A program made the position numbers and the translations under genes. This document shows, in pieces, positions 1 through 13,100 of a stretch of 64,000 bases of DNA; position 1 is the first letter of the stretch; every line of letters begins with the position of its first letter. Below the pieces are notes generated by a model, which saw nothing but the letters and a program-made list of their open reading frames with translations, was not told the DNA's origin and made no database searches. Source of the DNA: Sclerodactyla briareus (taxonomy: Eukaryota; Echinodermata; Holothuroidea; Dendrochirotida; Sclerodactylidae); contig JAODTK010000854.1 of NCBI GenBank assembly GCA_026419785.1, positions 1-64,000 on the forward strand. Reading direction: 5' to 3'.

Positions 1-3000
1 CATGGGCTGGTGGGGGGGGGGGGAGAAGAATTTTCGGATCTAGCGACCGCCGGACTATTCATGTTCGAGCTATACTATGGCTAATGTTTGATTCCGAGAC
101 AACCTACGTACTGTTTCTGATATGTCATGCCAAGAAATACTGGGTGCATTATGAACAGGTGGGCAGGGTGGGGGAGGCCAATAAAACTATCCAATATCAC
201 ACCGCTGGGCTCTATTTCTGTTTGATCGAGGTTTGAGGGTCTCCGTGCATTCTCACGAGCACATTCCGGCCGGCCCACCCAAGGTACGAACATACAAACG
301 ATGTGAGAGAGGAGAAAAGGCAAATGTATAGTAAACACGAGGCTTCCCATTTTCATGCGAGCACCGGTTAGGAGAGTGAGCGACACAAACACATAGGTGA
401 TTCGAAACGGTACCCCTGAGATGCACGGAGTTATAACTCTTACTAATTATTGATAAGACTTCTGTGTGTGCAAGTCCTCAGCATAGGCGGTTTTGAATCA
501 CTCAGATTGTCGTAGCAATAAAAATTTGCAGGTGGGACTCATCCTACGTTACATTTTAGTTCAGCGTTTTGCCCTATTGCAAGAAAGTTTAATAGTCGAA
601 ATAATAGTCAGCTTTGACTATACGTTCCACACTGCATTTGACAGGACTTCCCAAAGACATAAAGGCCTTATCTAACTGAATACCCTTGCGTATGTAATAC
701 GTGACCTGTTGTTAACGTCTTGTCTCTTTCTCGTCCATTCGCATGGTGTCGCCACATCGGTCTGTCCAGGCCCCAGTTTGTAATTCCGTCCTCGGTGTGG
801 CTTAGCCCCCCTGGCCCGTCAATCTGCTTCCGGTGCTGCCTGCTGCGTTGGTTTTTGTCTAGTCCACGTCGTAGCCCCGTCTCTGAGGTCAGTTGATCGA
901 TCGGCTCTCCTAAGGTGGTGAAATAATTCTGCAAACATACACAACAGTAATAAGAAAACTGATCTTCGTTCATGTGTTCCCCGAAATCAATTAAACAAAC
1001 CGAACATACTATAGTTGACACGAGACCCTCAGTGTGGTACAACATTTCGGCGCCTGAGTTAAAATCGCAGGCTGCTTCGGGAAGAATACATAGTTTTTTG
1101 AATTCCTACTTTGCCATCTAACTATTCACCTCATTTTTTTTACTATTAAAGAAGCTTACTGCGTGCGGTTATTGCTAATTGGATAATGTTGGAGATTTTG
1201 TGACAAAGCCTGCGTATTGTTCTGTAGGCACCTGCTTGTGTAGGCTTTGGTTCATTTTGGAACAGGGGCTGGGTGGCGGGGGGGGGGGAGAATAGCACTT
1301 TTCGATCGTACAGACCGCCGGGACCTATTCATGTTGCGAGCTTCTACTAATGTGGCTCTTTTTAATTCCGAGACACCTACGTACTGTTCTTATAGGTCTC
1401 CAAGAAATACTGTTGCATTTGGAACAGGTGGCAAGGGTGGGGGAGGCCAATAAAACTATTCAAATAGCACAGCCCGCTGGGGCTCTATTTATGTTATGAT
1501 CGAGTTTGAGGGTATCCGTGCATTTCTCACGAGGAACCCTTCCGCCGGCCCCACCCAGGTACACATACAACGATTTGAGAAGATAGAAAAGAAAAATGTT
1601 AGTAAACAAGATGCTCCCCATTCCATTGGAAAGTTTAGAGAGATGTGAGCAGACAAACAACAGAGTGCTTCGAAACGGTACCCACCCCTGAGATGCACGG
1701 AGGTATAACGCCCTGTACTAAATTTTGTATAAGACATTCGTTGGGGCAATTAGTCTCAGCATTGCGGTTTTTGAAGCACATATCAGATTGTCGTATGCAA
1801 TAAATGGTTTGGCAGGTGGGACTCATCCTACGTTACATTTAGTTCAGAGTTTGCCCTATGCAAGAAAGTTTATAGTCGAATATAGTCAGCTTTGACTTAC
1901 TTTCCAGCACTGCTATTTGACAGGACTTTTTTCCCAAAGACTACAGGCTTATCTACGATACACTGCGTATGTAATACATGTTCTGTTGTGAACGTCTTGT
2001 CTCTTCGTCCGAAAATTCTCATGGTGTGGCCACATCGGTCTGTCCAGCGCCCGTGTGGTGTTCCGTCCACGGTGTGGCATTCGCCCTCCCTGTTCGTCAA
2101 TCCTCCCGGTGCTGCCTGCGGCGTTGGTTTTGTCCAGCTCACGTCCGTATCTCCGTCTCGGAGGTTAGTTGACGATCTTGCTCTCCTATGTGTGAATAAT
2201 CTCAAAACTAACCAGCCGTGAGTTAGAAACCGCTCTCGTTCCATTGGGTTACCGATAAAACAAACCCAACACGCTGTATTCGACACAGAGATCATCATTT
2301 TGGTACACATTTCCTGGCCGCCTCAAGGAGAATCGCAGTCCTGCTTTGGGAGAAAATAGTTGGTTGAATACCTACATTCGCTATTTCCACTTATAACCTA
2401 TTATTTTTGTGCTTCAAAAGACAGATCCCTCGTGCGCCTGCTAATTGGTTCATGTTTGAATTTTGTTGACAGCCTGCTCATTATCCTGTTAGGGGACATT
2501 CCTGTAAGCTTGATGGCATTTTGGAACAGATGGCGGGTGGGGTATACAACTGTTCGGATCTAACAAACCGCTGGGGACCCTATTATGTTTACGAGCTTAT
2601 ACTCATGCCAATGGTTTTGAATTCCGAGACAACCTCGACTTGTTCTGATAGGTCATATGTCACTAAATACTGGTTGCATTTTGAAAGGGTGGTGGGGTAA
2701 GGGGAGGCCAATCAAAACTATTCATATCCCAGCCCGCTGGTGCTCTATTGATGTTATCCTCGGGGTATGGGGTATTCCGGCATTTCCTCTCACGAGGACC
2801 AATCGCGGCCCGGCCCACCACATACGAACATACAAACGATGTTGAGAGAGGAGAAATGAAAATGTTAGTAAACAAAGAATCTCCCATTTCCTGGGAACAG
2901 GTTAGAGAGATTGAGCGACAACCACTAGGTGATTCGAACGTCCCCTGAGCATGCACGGAGGTATACGGCCCTGTATTAAAATTATTGAATAAGACATTCT

Positions 3001-4009
3001 TTCTGTCTGGGCAAGTCTCACTGGCAAAACGGTTTGAAATCACTCAGATTGTCGGAGGCTGAAAATGTTGCAGGTGGGACGCAATCCTACGTTAGATTTC
3101 AGTTCAAGTTTGCCATATTGCAAAAATGTTTATTAGTATTTCGTCCTGGTAATATCATATTTCAGCAATTGACTTCGTTCCAACACTGCTATTGACATGA
3201 CTTTCCCAAAGACATATAGCTATCTAACGAACAACACTGGGGTATGTATAACGTGACCTGTTGTGAACGTCGGGCCACTCGTCCATTCTCATGGTGACCA
3301 CATCGGTCGTCCATCCTCAGGGTATAATTCCGTCCTCGGTGTGGCCATTTCGCCCGCCTGTCCGTCAATATCCCCGGTGTGCCTGCCTGCTTTGGTTTTT
3401 GTCCAGCCCACGTCGTAGCTCCGTCTCTGAGGTTAGTTGATCGATCTGCTCTCCTAGGGTTTGAACTATCTGCTAAAACTAACATAACAGTTAAGTTAGA
3501 AACTAATCTTCGTTCATGGTTACCGAAACAATTTGTAACAAACCAAACACGCTATAGTCGACACAGAAAAAAAAATTCATCAGTTTTGTCACATTCGGCC
3601 CCGCCTCAGAGAAACGACCGTCGCTATGGGAAGAAAACATAGTGGTTGAATACCTACATCGCTATTCACTATATAACCTAAGTTGTCTCAGAGACAGACA
3701 CTGCGTGCGTGCTAATTGTGTAATGTTGTAATTTTGTGACAGCCTGCGCATTATTCTGTTAGGTCCATCCTGTAGGCTTGAGGCATTTTGGAACAGATGG
3801 CGGGGCGGAGGAGGGGGGGGGGGAGATAAAAACTTTTCGGATCTAACAAACGCCGAGGACTATTCATGTAAGAGCTTATACTAATTGGCTAATGTTGAAT
3901 TACGAGACAACCTTCGATGTTCTGTAGGTATGCAAGAAATACTGGATGCATTTTGGAACATGTGGCGGGGTGGGGGAGGCCAATAAACTATTCAATATCC
4001 ACAGCCACT

Positions 4010-4145
4010 GGGGCTTATTTATGTTATGATCGAGATTTGGGGTACTCCGTGCACCTCTCACGAGGTACCCTTCAGCTGGGGCTCTATTATGTGATAACGA
4101 GGTTTGGGTTGTACTCCGTGCATTCTCACGAGGTACAATTCCGGG
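4010..4145. repeat. 75-bp sub-repeat doubled inside a-type and c-type monomers
   Basis: A segment running from CTGGGGCT-CTATT-ATGTTAT through the TTGGGGTACTCCGTGCA and TCTCACGAGGTACC words is present twice head to tail here. It is also doubled near 6,815-6,955 and 10,415-10,560, and near 12,975-13,115, but is single in d and e monomers (8,140-8,215, 9,390-9,465, 14,295-14,375, 15,620-15,685). The doubling is therefore a monomer-type marker that supports the higher-order repeat. Confidence 0.75.
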
Positions 4146-5177
4146 CGGCCCACCAAAGGTACGAAACATACAAACTGGATTGTTGAGAGAGAAGAAAGGA
4201 AAAATGTTAGTAAACAAGAATGCTCCCCTTTGATGGGAACATGTTAGAGAGATGTGAGCGACAAACACATAGGTGATTCGAAACGGTACCCCTGAGATTC
4301 CCGGGGTTATAACGGCCTGTACTAAATATGAATAAGACATCATTAGGTGTGGGCAATAGTTTTCAGGCATATGCGATTTTTTTGAAATCACTCAGAATGT
4401 CGGAGGAAATAAAATGTACTAATTCAGGTGGGACGCATCCATCCTACGTTAGATGTCGTCAAGTTTGCCCTATTGCCAAAATGTTTATTAGTATTTGTCT
4501 GGAATTTATTAAGCTTTGACTATAGTTCCAGCACCTGTATTTACAGACTCCCAAAGCATAGGTTATCTAAAATGAACACACTGGCGTATGTAATCGTGAC
4601 CTGTGTATGAACGTCGTTGCCACTTCGTCCCATCTCATGGTTGTAGCCACATCGTTTTCTGTCCAGCCTCAGGGGTTATAATTCCGTCCTCGGTTGGGAT
4701 TCGCCCGCTGCCAGTCAATCTCCCGTGCGGCCTGCTGTGTTGGTTTTGTCGAGCTACAAGTCGTACCTCAGTCTCTGAGCGTCAGATGATCGATCTTGTT
4801 CCCTAGGTGTGAAATACTCTGCAAAAACTAACACAACAGTAAGGAGAAATTGATCTTCGTTCAATGTGTTACCGAAATCAAACAAATCCAACCACGGTGT
4901 TGTCTGACACAGAGACAGTCGTTGGTACACATTTCGGCCGCTGAGAGGAATCGCAGACGGCTATTGGACGAAACATAGTTGTTGAATTAACCTACTTCGC
5001 TATTTACTAATAATCTAATAGGTTTGTGCTTACAAGACAGATCATGCGTTGCGTTGCTAGTGGTTAATGTTGGGAATTTGTGACACCCTGCGAATTATTC
5101 TGCTAGGGCATGCCTGTAGCGTTGTTGATGGCATTCGGAACAGATGCGGGGTTGGGGGGGGGGATAAAAAAAAAAAC

Positions 5178-5551
5178 TTTTTTTTTTTTTTTTTTGTTTT
5201 TTAATCAGCACTTGCGGACAAAGGACCCTACCGATACGAGGTCCGGCAAGGGTGCGGGACCTGGGATATATCACACGAATTGTCAGCGGCGGAAACCCCG
5301 TCACCAGGTACACGAACGAGCCGATGCCTCTTTTGCCGGTATGAATGTGAAGGAGGGGGTACTTACACGCCGACGGAAGCTAATTCACAGATTGCATACC
5401 CCATTTTTGCCCGGTCCTTCCCTCATGCTGAGCGCCAAGCGAGAAGGCAACAGGTCCATTTTTAAAGGCTTTGGTATGACCCGACCGGATTCGAACCCCG
5501 GCCTACCGGGTGGAAAAGGGACGCTCTACAAACTGGCTAACAACTCGGCAG
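5178..5551 (-). mobile_element. tRNA-derived SINE inserted in a satellite monomer
   Basis: Read on the minus strand, this is a complete SINE layout of about 374 bp. A tRNA-like head lies at 5,551-5,470, with an A-box-like TTAGCCAGTTTGTAGAGCG at 5,540-5,522 and a perfect RNA polymerase III B box GGTTCGAATCC at 5,497-5,487. A unique body of about 270 bp follows, ending in a poly(A) tail (poly(T) on the plus strand at 5,178-5,202). The matching b monomer of the second higher-order unit lacks it, so it inserted after that duplication or was lost from the other copy. It landed in the A-rich GATAAAAC site just after the monomer G-run. I could not find a clear target-site duplication. The central body is not assigned to a named SINE family. 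Confidence 0.85.
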
Positions 5552-6574
5552 TTCCGGATCACAGACCGCTGGGACCTATTCATGTTACGAGGTTATAGTC
5601 TATGGTAATGTTTGAATTCCAGGACACCTACGTACTGTTCTGATTCAAATATCACAGCCGCTGGGGCTCTATTATGTTATGACGAGGGTTTGGGGTTATC
5701 CGTGCAACTCCACGAGGGACCATTAGGCCCGGCCCACCCAAGGTACGAACATCCAAACGAATTGGAGAGAGGAGATAGCAATAAGCGTTTTGAATTTGAA
5801 ATCACTCAGTGTCGGAGGCTAATAAAATGTTGCAGGTGGGAGGCATCCTACGTTAGATTCTTCAGATTTGCTCTATGCAAAAGGTTATAAGTATTTCGTC
5901 CTGGGAATTATATTCAGCTTTGACTACGCGTTCCAGCACTGCTATTTGACAGGACCCAAAAAAGACATAGGTTATCTAAAACTGAACACACTGGCGTATG
6001 TAATACGTGGAACGGTTGTGAACGTATTGTCCTCGTCGTCTATTCTCACGATGTCGCCACATCGGTCTGCCAGCCCCAGGTTGAGTTCGTCCTCGGTTTG
6101 GCATAGCACGCCTGCCGTCAATCTCCCCGGTGCTGCCTGCTGCGTTGTTTTTGTCTAGCTCCCACGTCGAAGCTCCGTCTCTGAGGTTAGTTGATCGATG
6201 CTCTCTCTAAGGGGTGAAATAATCTGCCCAAACTAACAGTTAAGTAAAGAAACGGACTTTCGTTCAAGGGTTACCGAAATCAATTAAACAACCGAACCAT
6301 TATAAGTTGACACGGAGACCATCAGGTGGTACACAGTTCGGGCGCCTGAGTAAATCGCAGCTGCTTCGGGGAAAAAAAAAGACATAGTTGGTTGAATCCT
6401 ACATTTGCCCCTTCTACGATCACCCTAATTTTTTTCAAATAGAATAGGAGATGACTGCGTGCGTTTGCAATTGGATAATGTTTGAATTGTTGACAGCATG
6501 CGATTGTTATGTTAGGACTGCTAGTAGGCGTTGGTTGCATTTTGGAGCAGGTGGCGGGGGGAGGGGGGATGGGG

Positions 6575-6640
6575 GAGATAAAAAAAATAAAAAAAAAATA
6601 AATATATATAATAAAATTAAATTAATAATAAAACTTCTCG
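6575..6640. repeat. A/T-rich expansion in a c-type monomer
   Basis: About 60 bp of A-rich and (TA)-rich sequence replaces the short GATAAAAC junction that follows the G-run in other monomers. The same position received the SINE in the preceding monomer. The c monomer of the second higher-order unit, at about 12,755, lacks the expansion. Confidence 0.7.
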
Positions 6641-9600
6641 GATCTTACAGACCGCCGGGGACCTATCATGTTGCGAGGTTATGCTAATTGGCTAATGTTC
6701 GAATTCCGAGACAACCTACGTACTGTTTGATAGGTCATGCCAAGAAAATTACTTGGCGCATTTGGAACAGTCGGGGTGGGGAGGCACAATAAACTATTCA
6801 AATATCACCGCCCGCTGGGGCTTATTTATGTTATGATCGAGATTTGGGGTACTCCGTGCACCTCTCACGAGGTACCTTCCAGAGGAGCTCTATTATGTTA
6901 TAATCGAGGTTTGGGTGTACTCGTGCATTTCTCCCGAGGTACCATTCCGGCCGGCCCACCAAGGTCGAAATACAAACGATGGTGAGAGAGGAGAAAGGAA
7001 AATGTTATTAACAAGAGCTCCCAGTTGATGGGAACATGTTACAGAGATGGAGCGACAAACACATAGGGGCTGATCGAAACGGGACCACTGAGATGCGCGG
7101 AGTTATAACGACTGTACTAAATTATTGAATAAGACATCATTCTGTGTGGCAATAGTCATATGCGACTTTTAAATCACTCAGAATGTCGGGGCAATAAAAA
7201 TGTTGACACCTAATTCAGTGGGACGCACAGAGTTCAGAGTTGCCCTGTTGCAAAATGTTTATTAGTATTCGGCCCGAGAATAATTCAGCATTGATTATTC
7301 GCTCCAACAACTGCACTGCTATTTGACAGGACTTCCCAAAGACATATAGGTGTACACTGGCCGTATGTAATACGTGACCTTTGTGACACGTCTGCTCGTC
7401 GATTCTCATGATGTAGCCACATCGGTCTGTACAGCCACAGGTTATAATTCGTCCTCGGGTGTGGTGGTGGACACTCGCCGCTGTCAGTCAATCTCCCCGG
7501 TAGTCGCTGCCTGCTGCGTTTGGTTTTGTCCAGCTCCACGTCGCATCTCCCTCTCTGAGGTTAGTTGGCGATCTGCTCCCTAGGGTGTGAGAACTAATTG
7601 CAAAAATAACACAACAGTCAAGTTTTAGGAACTGATCCTTGTCAATGTGTTACCGAAACAATTGTTAAACAAACCCACACGCTATAGTTGACACAGAGAC
7701 ATCAGGGGTACAACTTTCGGCCGCCTCAGAGAAATCGCAGTCTGCCTTGGGAGCAACATAGTTGGGTTGAACACCTGCATTCGCCTATTCACTTAATTAA
7801 CCTAGTATTTTCGTTCTGAAAGACAGAGATCACTGCGTGTGTTCGCTTATTGGTTAATGATTGAATTTTGTGAAGCCTGCCGATGTTCTGTTAGGGCATC
7901 CGTAGGCGTGATGGCATTCATTTGGGAACAGATTGCGGGGTGGGGGGCAATGGAAACTGTCGGATCTACAGACGCTGGGGGACCCTGATTCATGTAACGA
8001 GCTTTATACTAATGGCTAATGTTTGAAATTCCGAGACAATTACGCATGTTCGGATAGGTCATGCCGAGAAATACTGGTGGCATTTTGGAACAGGTGGGGT
8101 GGTGGGGAGGCCCAATAAAACTATTCAATATCCAGCCCGCTGGGGTCTCGATTATGTTTGGATCGAGGTTTGGGGTACTCCGGGAATTCTCACGAATCCC
8201 TGGGTACCATTCGGCCGGCCACCAAAGGTACGAACATACAAATGATGTTGAGAGAGGAGAAGGAAAAATGTAGGTAACAAGAAGCCTCCATTTCATGGAA
8301 ACAGGTTAGAGGATGTGAGACAAAAACATAGGCGAGTCGAAAAAGGTACCCCTGGATGCCACGGAGTAAACGCCTGTACTTAAAATTATTGAATAAGACA
8401 TTTGTGTGGGCATAGTCTCACGCATAAGCGGTTTTGAAATCATCAGATTGTCGGAGGCAATAAAGTTGACTAATTCAGGTGGGGGACGCATTCCTACGTT
8501 AGCTGTAGTAGAGTGCCCGTTGCAAAAATGTTTATTATATTTCGTCTGAATGATATCAGCATGACTATTCGTTACAACACTGCTATTGCCACAGGAATTC
8601 CCGAAGAAATAAGGTGTACACTGGCGTATGTATAACGTGACCGGTGTGAAAGTCGTGCCTCTTCGTCCATTTCATGGTGTAGCCTCATCGTCCGTCCAGC
8701 CTAAGGGTATAATTACGTCCTGGTGTGGCACTCGCCCGCTGTTCGTCAGTCTCCGCGGTGCTGCTTGCTGTGTTAGTTTGTCCAGCTCCACGTCGTATCT
8801 CCCTCTCTGAGGTTAGTTGGTCGATTGTATCTAGGGTGTGAATAATCTGCACAAAATAACACAACAGTCAAGTTAGAAAACTGATCTTTGTTTAATGTAT
8901 TACCTAAATCAATATAACAAACCCAACGCATAGGACCAAGAGATCACAGTTGGTTACACATTTCGGGCCGCCTCGGAGAAAAATCGAGTCGCTTGGGTGA
9001 GAAACATAGTGGGTTGAACACCTGCATTCGCTATTCGACTATATAACCTAGATTTTACGTCTTGAAAGACAGAGATCACTGAAGTGTGTGTTCGCTTATG
9101 GTTAAGGATGGAATTGGGCAGCCTGCGTGTGAATTGTTCTGTTAGGGCATTTTGTAGGCGTGATGGCTTTGGGAAACAGATGGCGAGGGTGGTGGGCATG
9201 AAACTGTTCGGATCTTACAGACCGCTGGGGACCCTTATCATGTAACGAGCTTATACTAATTGCGTAATGTTTGAATTTGTGACAACCTGCGTACTGTTCT
9301 GATAGATCATGCCGAGAAATACTGGTTTGCATTTTGGAACAGGTGAGGGGGGGGGAGGCCAATGAAAACATTCAAATATCACATGCCCGCTGGGGCTCAT
9401 ATTTTTAGTTGGATTCGAGGGTTGGGGGTACTCCGTGCATTTTCTCACGAGGTACTATCCGGCCCCGGCCCACCCAAGGTACGAACATACGAACTGGATG
9501 TGAGAGAGGAGATAAGAAAAATGTTAGTAAACAAGAAATGCTCCCATGTAGTCAGCATGACTATACGTTCCGGCACTGCTATTTGACAGGGACTGCCCCC

Positions 9601-10187
9601 CAAAGACTACTAGTTATATAAACTGAATACACTGGCGTATGAAATACTTGACCTGTTGGAAAGTATGTCTCTCGTCCATTTCTCATGGGGTCGCCACATC
9701 GGTCTGTTACCCGCCCCCAGTGTGGTGTTCAGTCAAAGGTGTGGCATTCGCCCGCCTGTCCGGCATCGTCCCAGGTGCTGCCTGCTGCGTGGTTTTGTCC
9801 AGCTCCACGTCGTAGCTCCGTCTCTGAGGGAGTTGATCGATCTGGCTCTCTATGGTGTGAAATAATCTGCAAAAAAAACACAGCGGAGTTAGAAACCGAT
9901 TCTTCGTTTCATTGGTTACCGAAATAAAACAAACCCACACGCTGTATTCGACACAGAGATCATCAGTTTGGTACACATTTTCGGCCGCCTCAAGAGAAAT
10001 CGCAGTCTGCTCTTGGAAGAAGAAACATAGTTGTTTGAATACCTACATTCGCTATTTCCGATATAACCTATATGTTTGTGCTCAAGAGACAGACCACTGC
10101 GTGCGCTGCTTAATTGGGGTAATGTTGTAATTTGTGACAGCCTGACGCAGTATTCTGTTAGGGGCATTCCGTAGGCGTTGATGGAAT

Positions 10188-13100
10188 TGCGAAAGATGGC
10201 GGGGCGGAGGAGGGGGGGGGGGGGAGATATAATTTTCGGGATCAACAAACCGCCTAGGACCTATTCATGTAAAGAGCTTATAAAATTGGGCAATGTTTGA
10301 TTCCGGAGACAACCTCGTACTGTTCTGTTAGGTCATGCCAAGAAAAATACTGGTGCATTTTGGAACACGGGCGGGGTGGGGCGAGGCCAATAAAAATAAT
10401 TTCAAAATCACAGCCCACTGGGGCTCTAGTCTGATCGAAGATTTGGTGGTACTCCGTGCCTTTCTCACTGGGTACCATTCCAGCTGGGGCTCTATTCATG
10501 TTATAATGAAGGTTTTGGGTGGTACTCCGTGCATTTCACGAGGGGGTTTACTATTCCGGCCGGCCCCACCAAAGGTACGAAAATACAAAACGATGTGAGA
10601 AGAGGAGAAAGGAAAATGTAGTAACAAGAATGTCCCATTTGATGGGAAAGTTAGAGAGATGTGAGCGACAAACAAATAGGTGATTCGAAACGGTACCCGT
10701 GAGAGATTCACGGGTATAAAGCATGTACTAAATTATTGAATAAGACATCATTCGGTGTGGGCAATCGTCTCCAGAATATGCGGATTTCAAATCACTCAGA
10801 ATGATCGGAGCGGACAATAAAAATGTTTGCACTAATGCAGGTGGGACGCCATCTAGTTAGATGTCTGTGCAGAGTGTGCCCTATTGCAAGAAAATGTTTA
10901 TTATTAGTATTTCGTTCCTGGAATATATTGTCAGCTTTGATATAAGTTCCAGCACTGCTATTTGAACAGGAACTCACAAGGACATAGTTATCTAAACGAA
11001 ACACTGGCGTATGTAAAACGGGACGTTGTGAACGTCCGTGCACCTTCGTCATTCTCCCCAAATTGGTGTAGCCACACGGTCTGTCCAGCCTCAGGGTTAT
11101 AATTCCGTCTCGGTGTGGCAATTCGCCCGCCTTGCCCGTCAATCTCCCCGGTGCTGCCTGCTGTGTTGGTTTTTGGTCTTAGCTCCACGTAGTACAGCCG
11201 TCTCGAGGTCAGTTGAAGTCGATCTGTTCTACTAAGTTGTGACATAATCTGCAAAAAAACTAACACAACAGTAAGTTAGAAACTGATCTTCGTTCAAATG
11301 ATGTTACCGAAATCAAAACAAACCGAACACGCTGTAGTCGACACAGAGATCATCAGTTTGGGACCATTTCGGCAGCCTGAGAGGAATAGAGAGGCTTTGG
11401 GACGCGAAAATAGGTTGTTGACTACCTACATTCGCTATTTTACTAAAATCTAAAGAGTTTGTGCTTAAAAGACAGATCACTGCGTGCGTTTGCCCTAATT
11501 AGTTAATGTGGAATTTTGTGACAGCCTGCGGCATTATTCTGCTAGGGCATGGCTGTAGGCGTTGATGGCATTCGGAAACAGATGGCGGGGTGGGGGGGGG
11601 TGGGGGGGAGGGATAAAACGTCCGGATCTTAAGAACGCTGGGGACCTATCATGTTACGAGGGATAATAATTGGCTAATTTGTTGAATTCCCAGACAACCG
11701 ACGTACTGGTTCTGATTAAAATATCACAGCCGCTGGGGCTTCTATTATGTTATGTCGAGTTTGGGGGTACTCCGCGTGCATCTCTCACGATGGGCACGGA
11801 CCATTCCGGCCGGCCCACCAAGGTACGAACATACAAACCGTAACTCCGGGCAGTTCCACGACCTGGGGTACCATTCCGGCCTGCCCACCCAAGGTACGAA
11901 CATTACAAACGATGTTGAGAGAGGAGATAGCAATAAGCGGGTTTTTGACATCACTAGATTGTCGGAGGAAATAAAATGTTGCGAGGTGGGACGCACCTAC
12001 GTTAGGATTCAGTCAGAGTTTGCTCTATTGCAAAAAATGGTTATAGTATTCGTCTGGACTGATATTCAGCCTTGACTATAAGTCCAGCACTGCTATTTGA
12101 CAGGACCCAAAAGACATAGGTTATCTAAAAAACTGACACCACTGGCGTATGTAATACGTGACCGTTGTGAACCGTCTTGTCTCTTAGTCCATTCTCATGG
12201 TGTCGCCACATCGGTCGGTCCAGCCACAGTAGTGTTGTAGTTCGTACTCGGTTTGGCTTCGCCCGCTGCCCGTCAATCTCCCCGGTGCTGCCTTCTGCGT
12301 TGGTTTTGTCTAGCTCCACGTCGTAGCCCCGTCTCTGAGGTCAGTTGATCGATCTGCTCTATAAGGTGTGAAAGAATCTGCAAAAAACTAACAGTAAGTA
12401 AGAAAGAAACTAATCTTCGTTTAGTGTGTTACCGAAATCAATTTAACAAACCGGAACCATACTATAGTGACACGGAGACCACAGTGTGGTACACATTTCG
12501 GCCCCGCCTGAGTTTAAATTAGCAGGTGCTTCGGAGGAAAAAGACATAGTGTGAGAGTTGAATCACTACATTTGCAATTCTCTGTATTCACCATTTTTTT
12601 TTTACATAAGAAAAGAAGAGCTATGCGTGCGTTGCTAATGGATAATGTTTGAATTTTTTGACAGCTGCGTATTGATTATGTTCGGACATGCTAGTAGGCC
12701 GGTGGTTGCAGTTTGGAGCAGGTGGCGGGGTGGGGAGGGGGATGGGGGGAGATAAAACATTTCTCGGCTCTGACAGACCTCCGGGGAACCTATTCAGGTT
12801 GCGAGGTTATGCTAATTGGCTAATGTTCGAATTCCGAGACAACCTACGTAACTGTTTTTTTCTGTTTTTTTGTAAAAATAGTCATGAACCAGAAAATCTG
12901 GCTTCATTTTGGAACAGGTATATCGGGGTGGGGAGGCCAAATAAAATATTAAATAATCTCACAGCCCCGCGGGGGCTCTATTTATGTTATGATCGAGATT
13001 TGGGGTACTCCGTGCACCTCTCACGGGATGGGTACCATCCCGCTGGGGCTCTATTTATGTTATAATCGAGCTTTGGGTTACTCCGTGCCTTTTCTCACGA

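Larger units (their letters stand above)
3790..10187. repeat. Higher-order repeat unit 1 (five monomers a-b-c-d-e)
   Basis: Five successive monomers with distinct signatures. Monomer a (3,790) has GGCGGGGCGGAGGAG and a doubled 75-bp sub-repeat. Monomer b (5,138) lacks the stretch between CTGTTCTGAT and CAAATATCAC, lacks a second stretch after GAGAGGAGATAGC, and carries a SINE. Monomer c (6,545) has a G-run interrupted by GAT, a T-rich stretch upstream and a doubled sub-repeat. Monomers d (7,927) and e (9,174) have the short GGGGGGCATGAAACTG type of junction. Lengths are about 1,348, 1,407 (1,033 without the SINE), 1,382, 1,247 and 1,014. Monomer e has a private deletion of about 300 bp near 9,547. 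The same order of signatures recurs in the next 6.5 kb. Confidence 0.8.

Noticed and set aside
5470-5551. Functional tRNA gene
   Set aside because: A and B boxes are present, but it continues into a SINE body with a poly(A) tail and a proper cloverleaf with acceptor stem is not evident.
5110-5598. 162-codon plus-strand frame
   Set aside because: It runs through the poly(T) tail and body of a minus-strand SINE and includes part of the flanking monomer.
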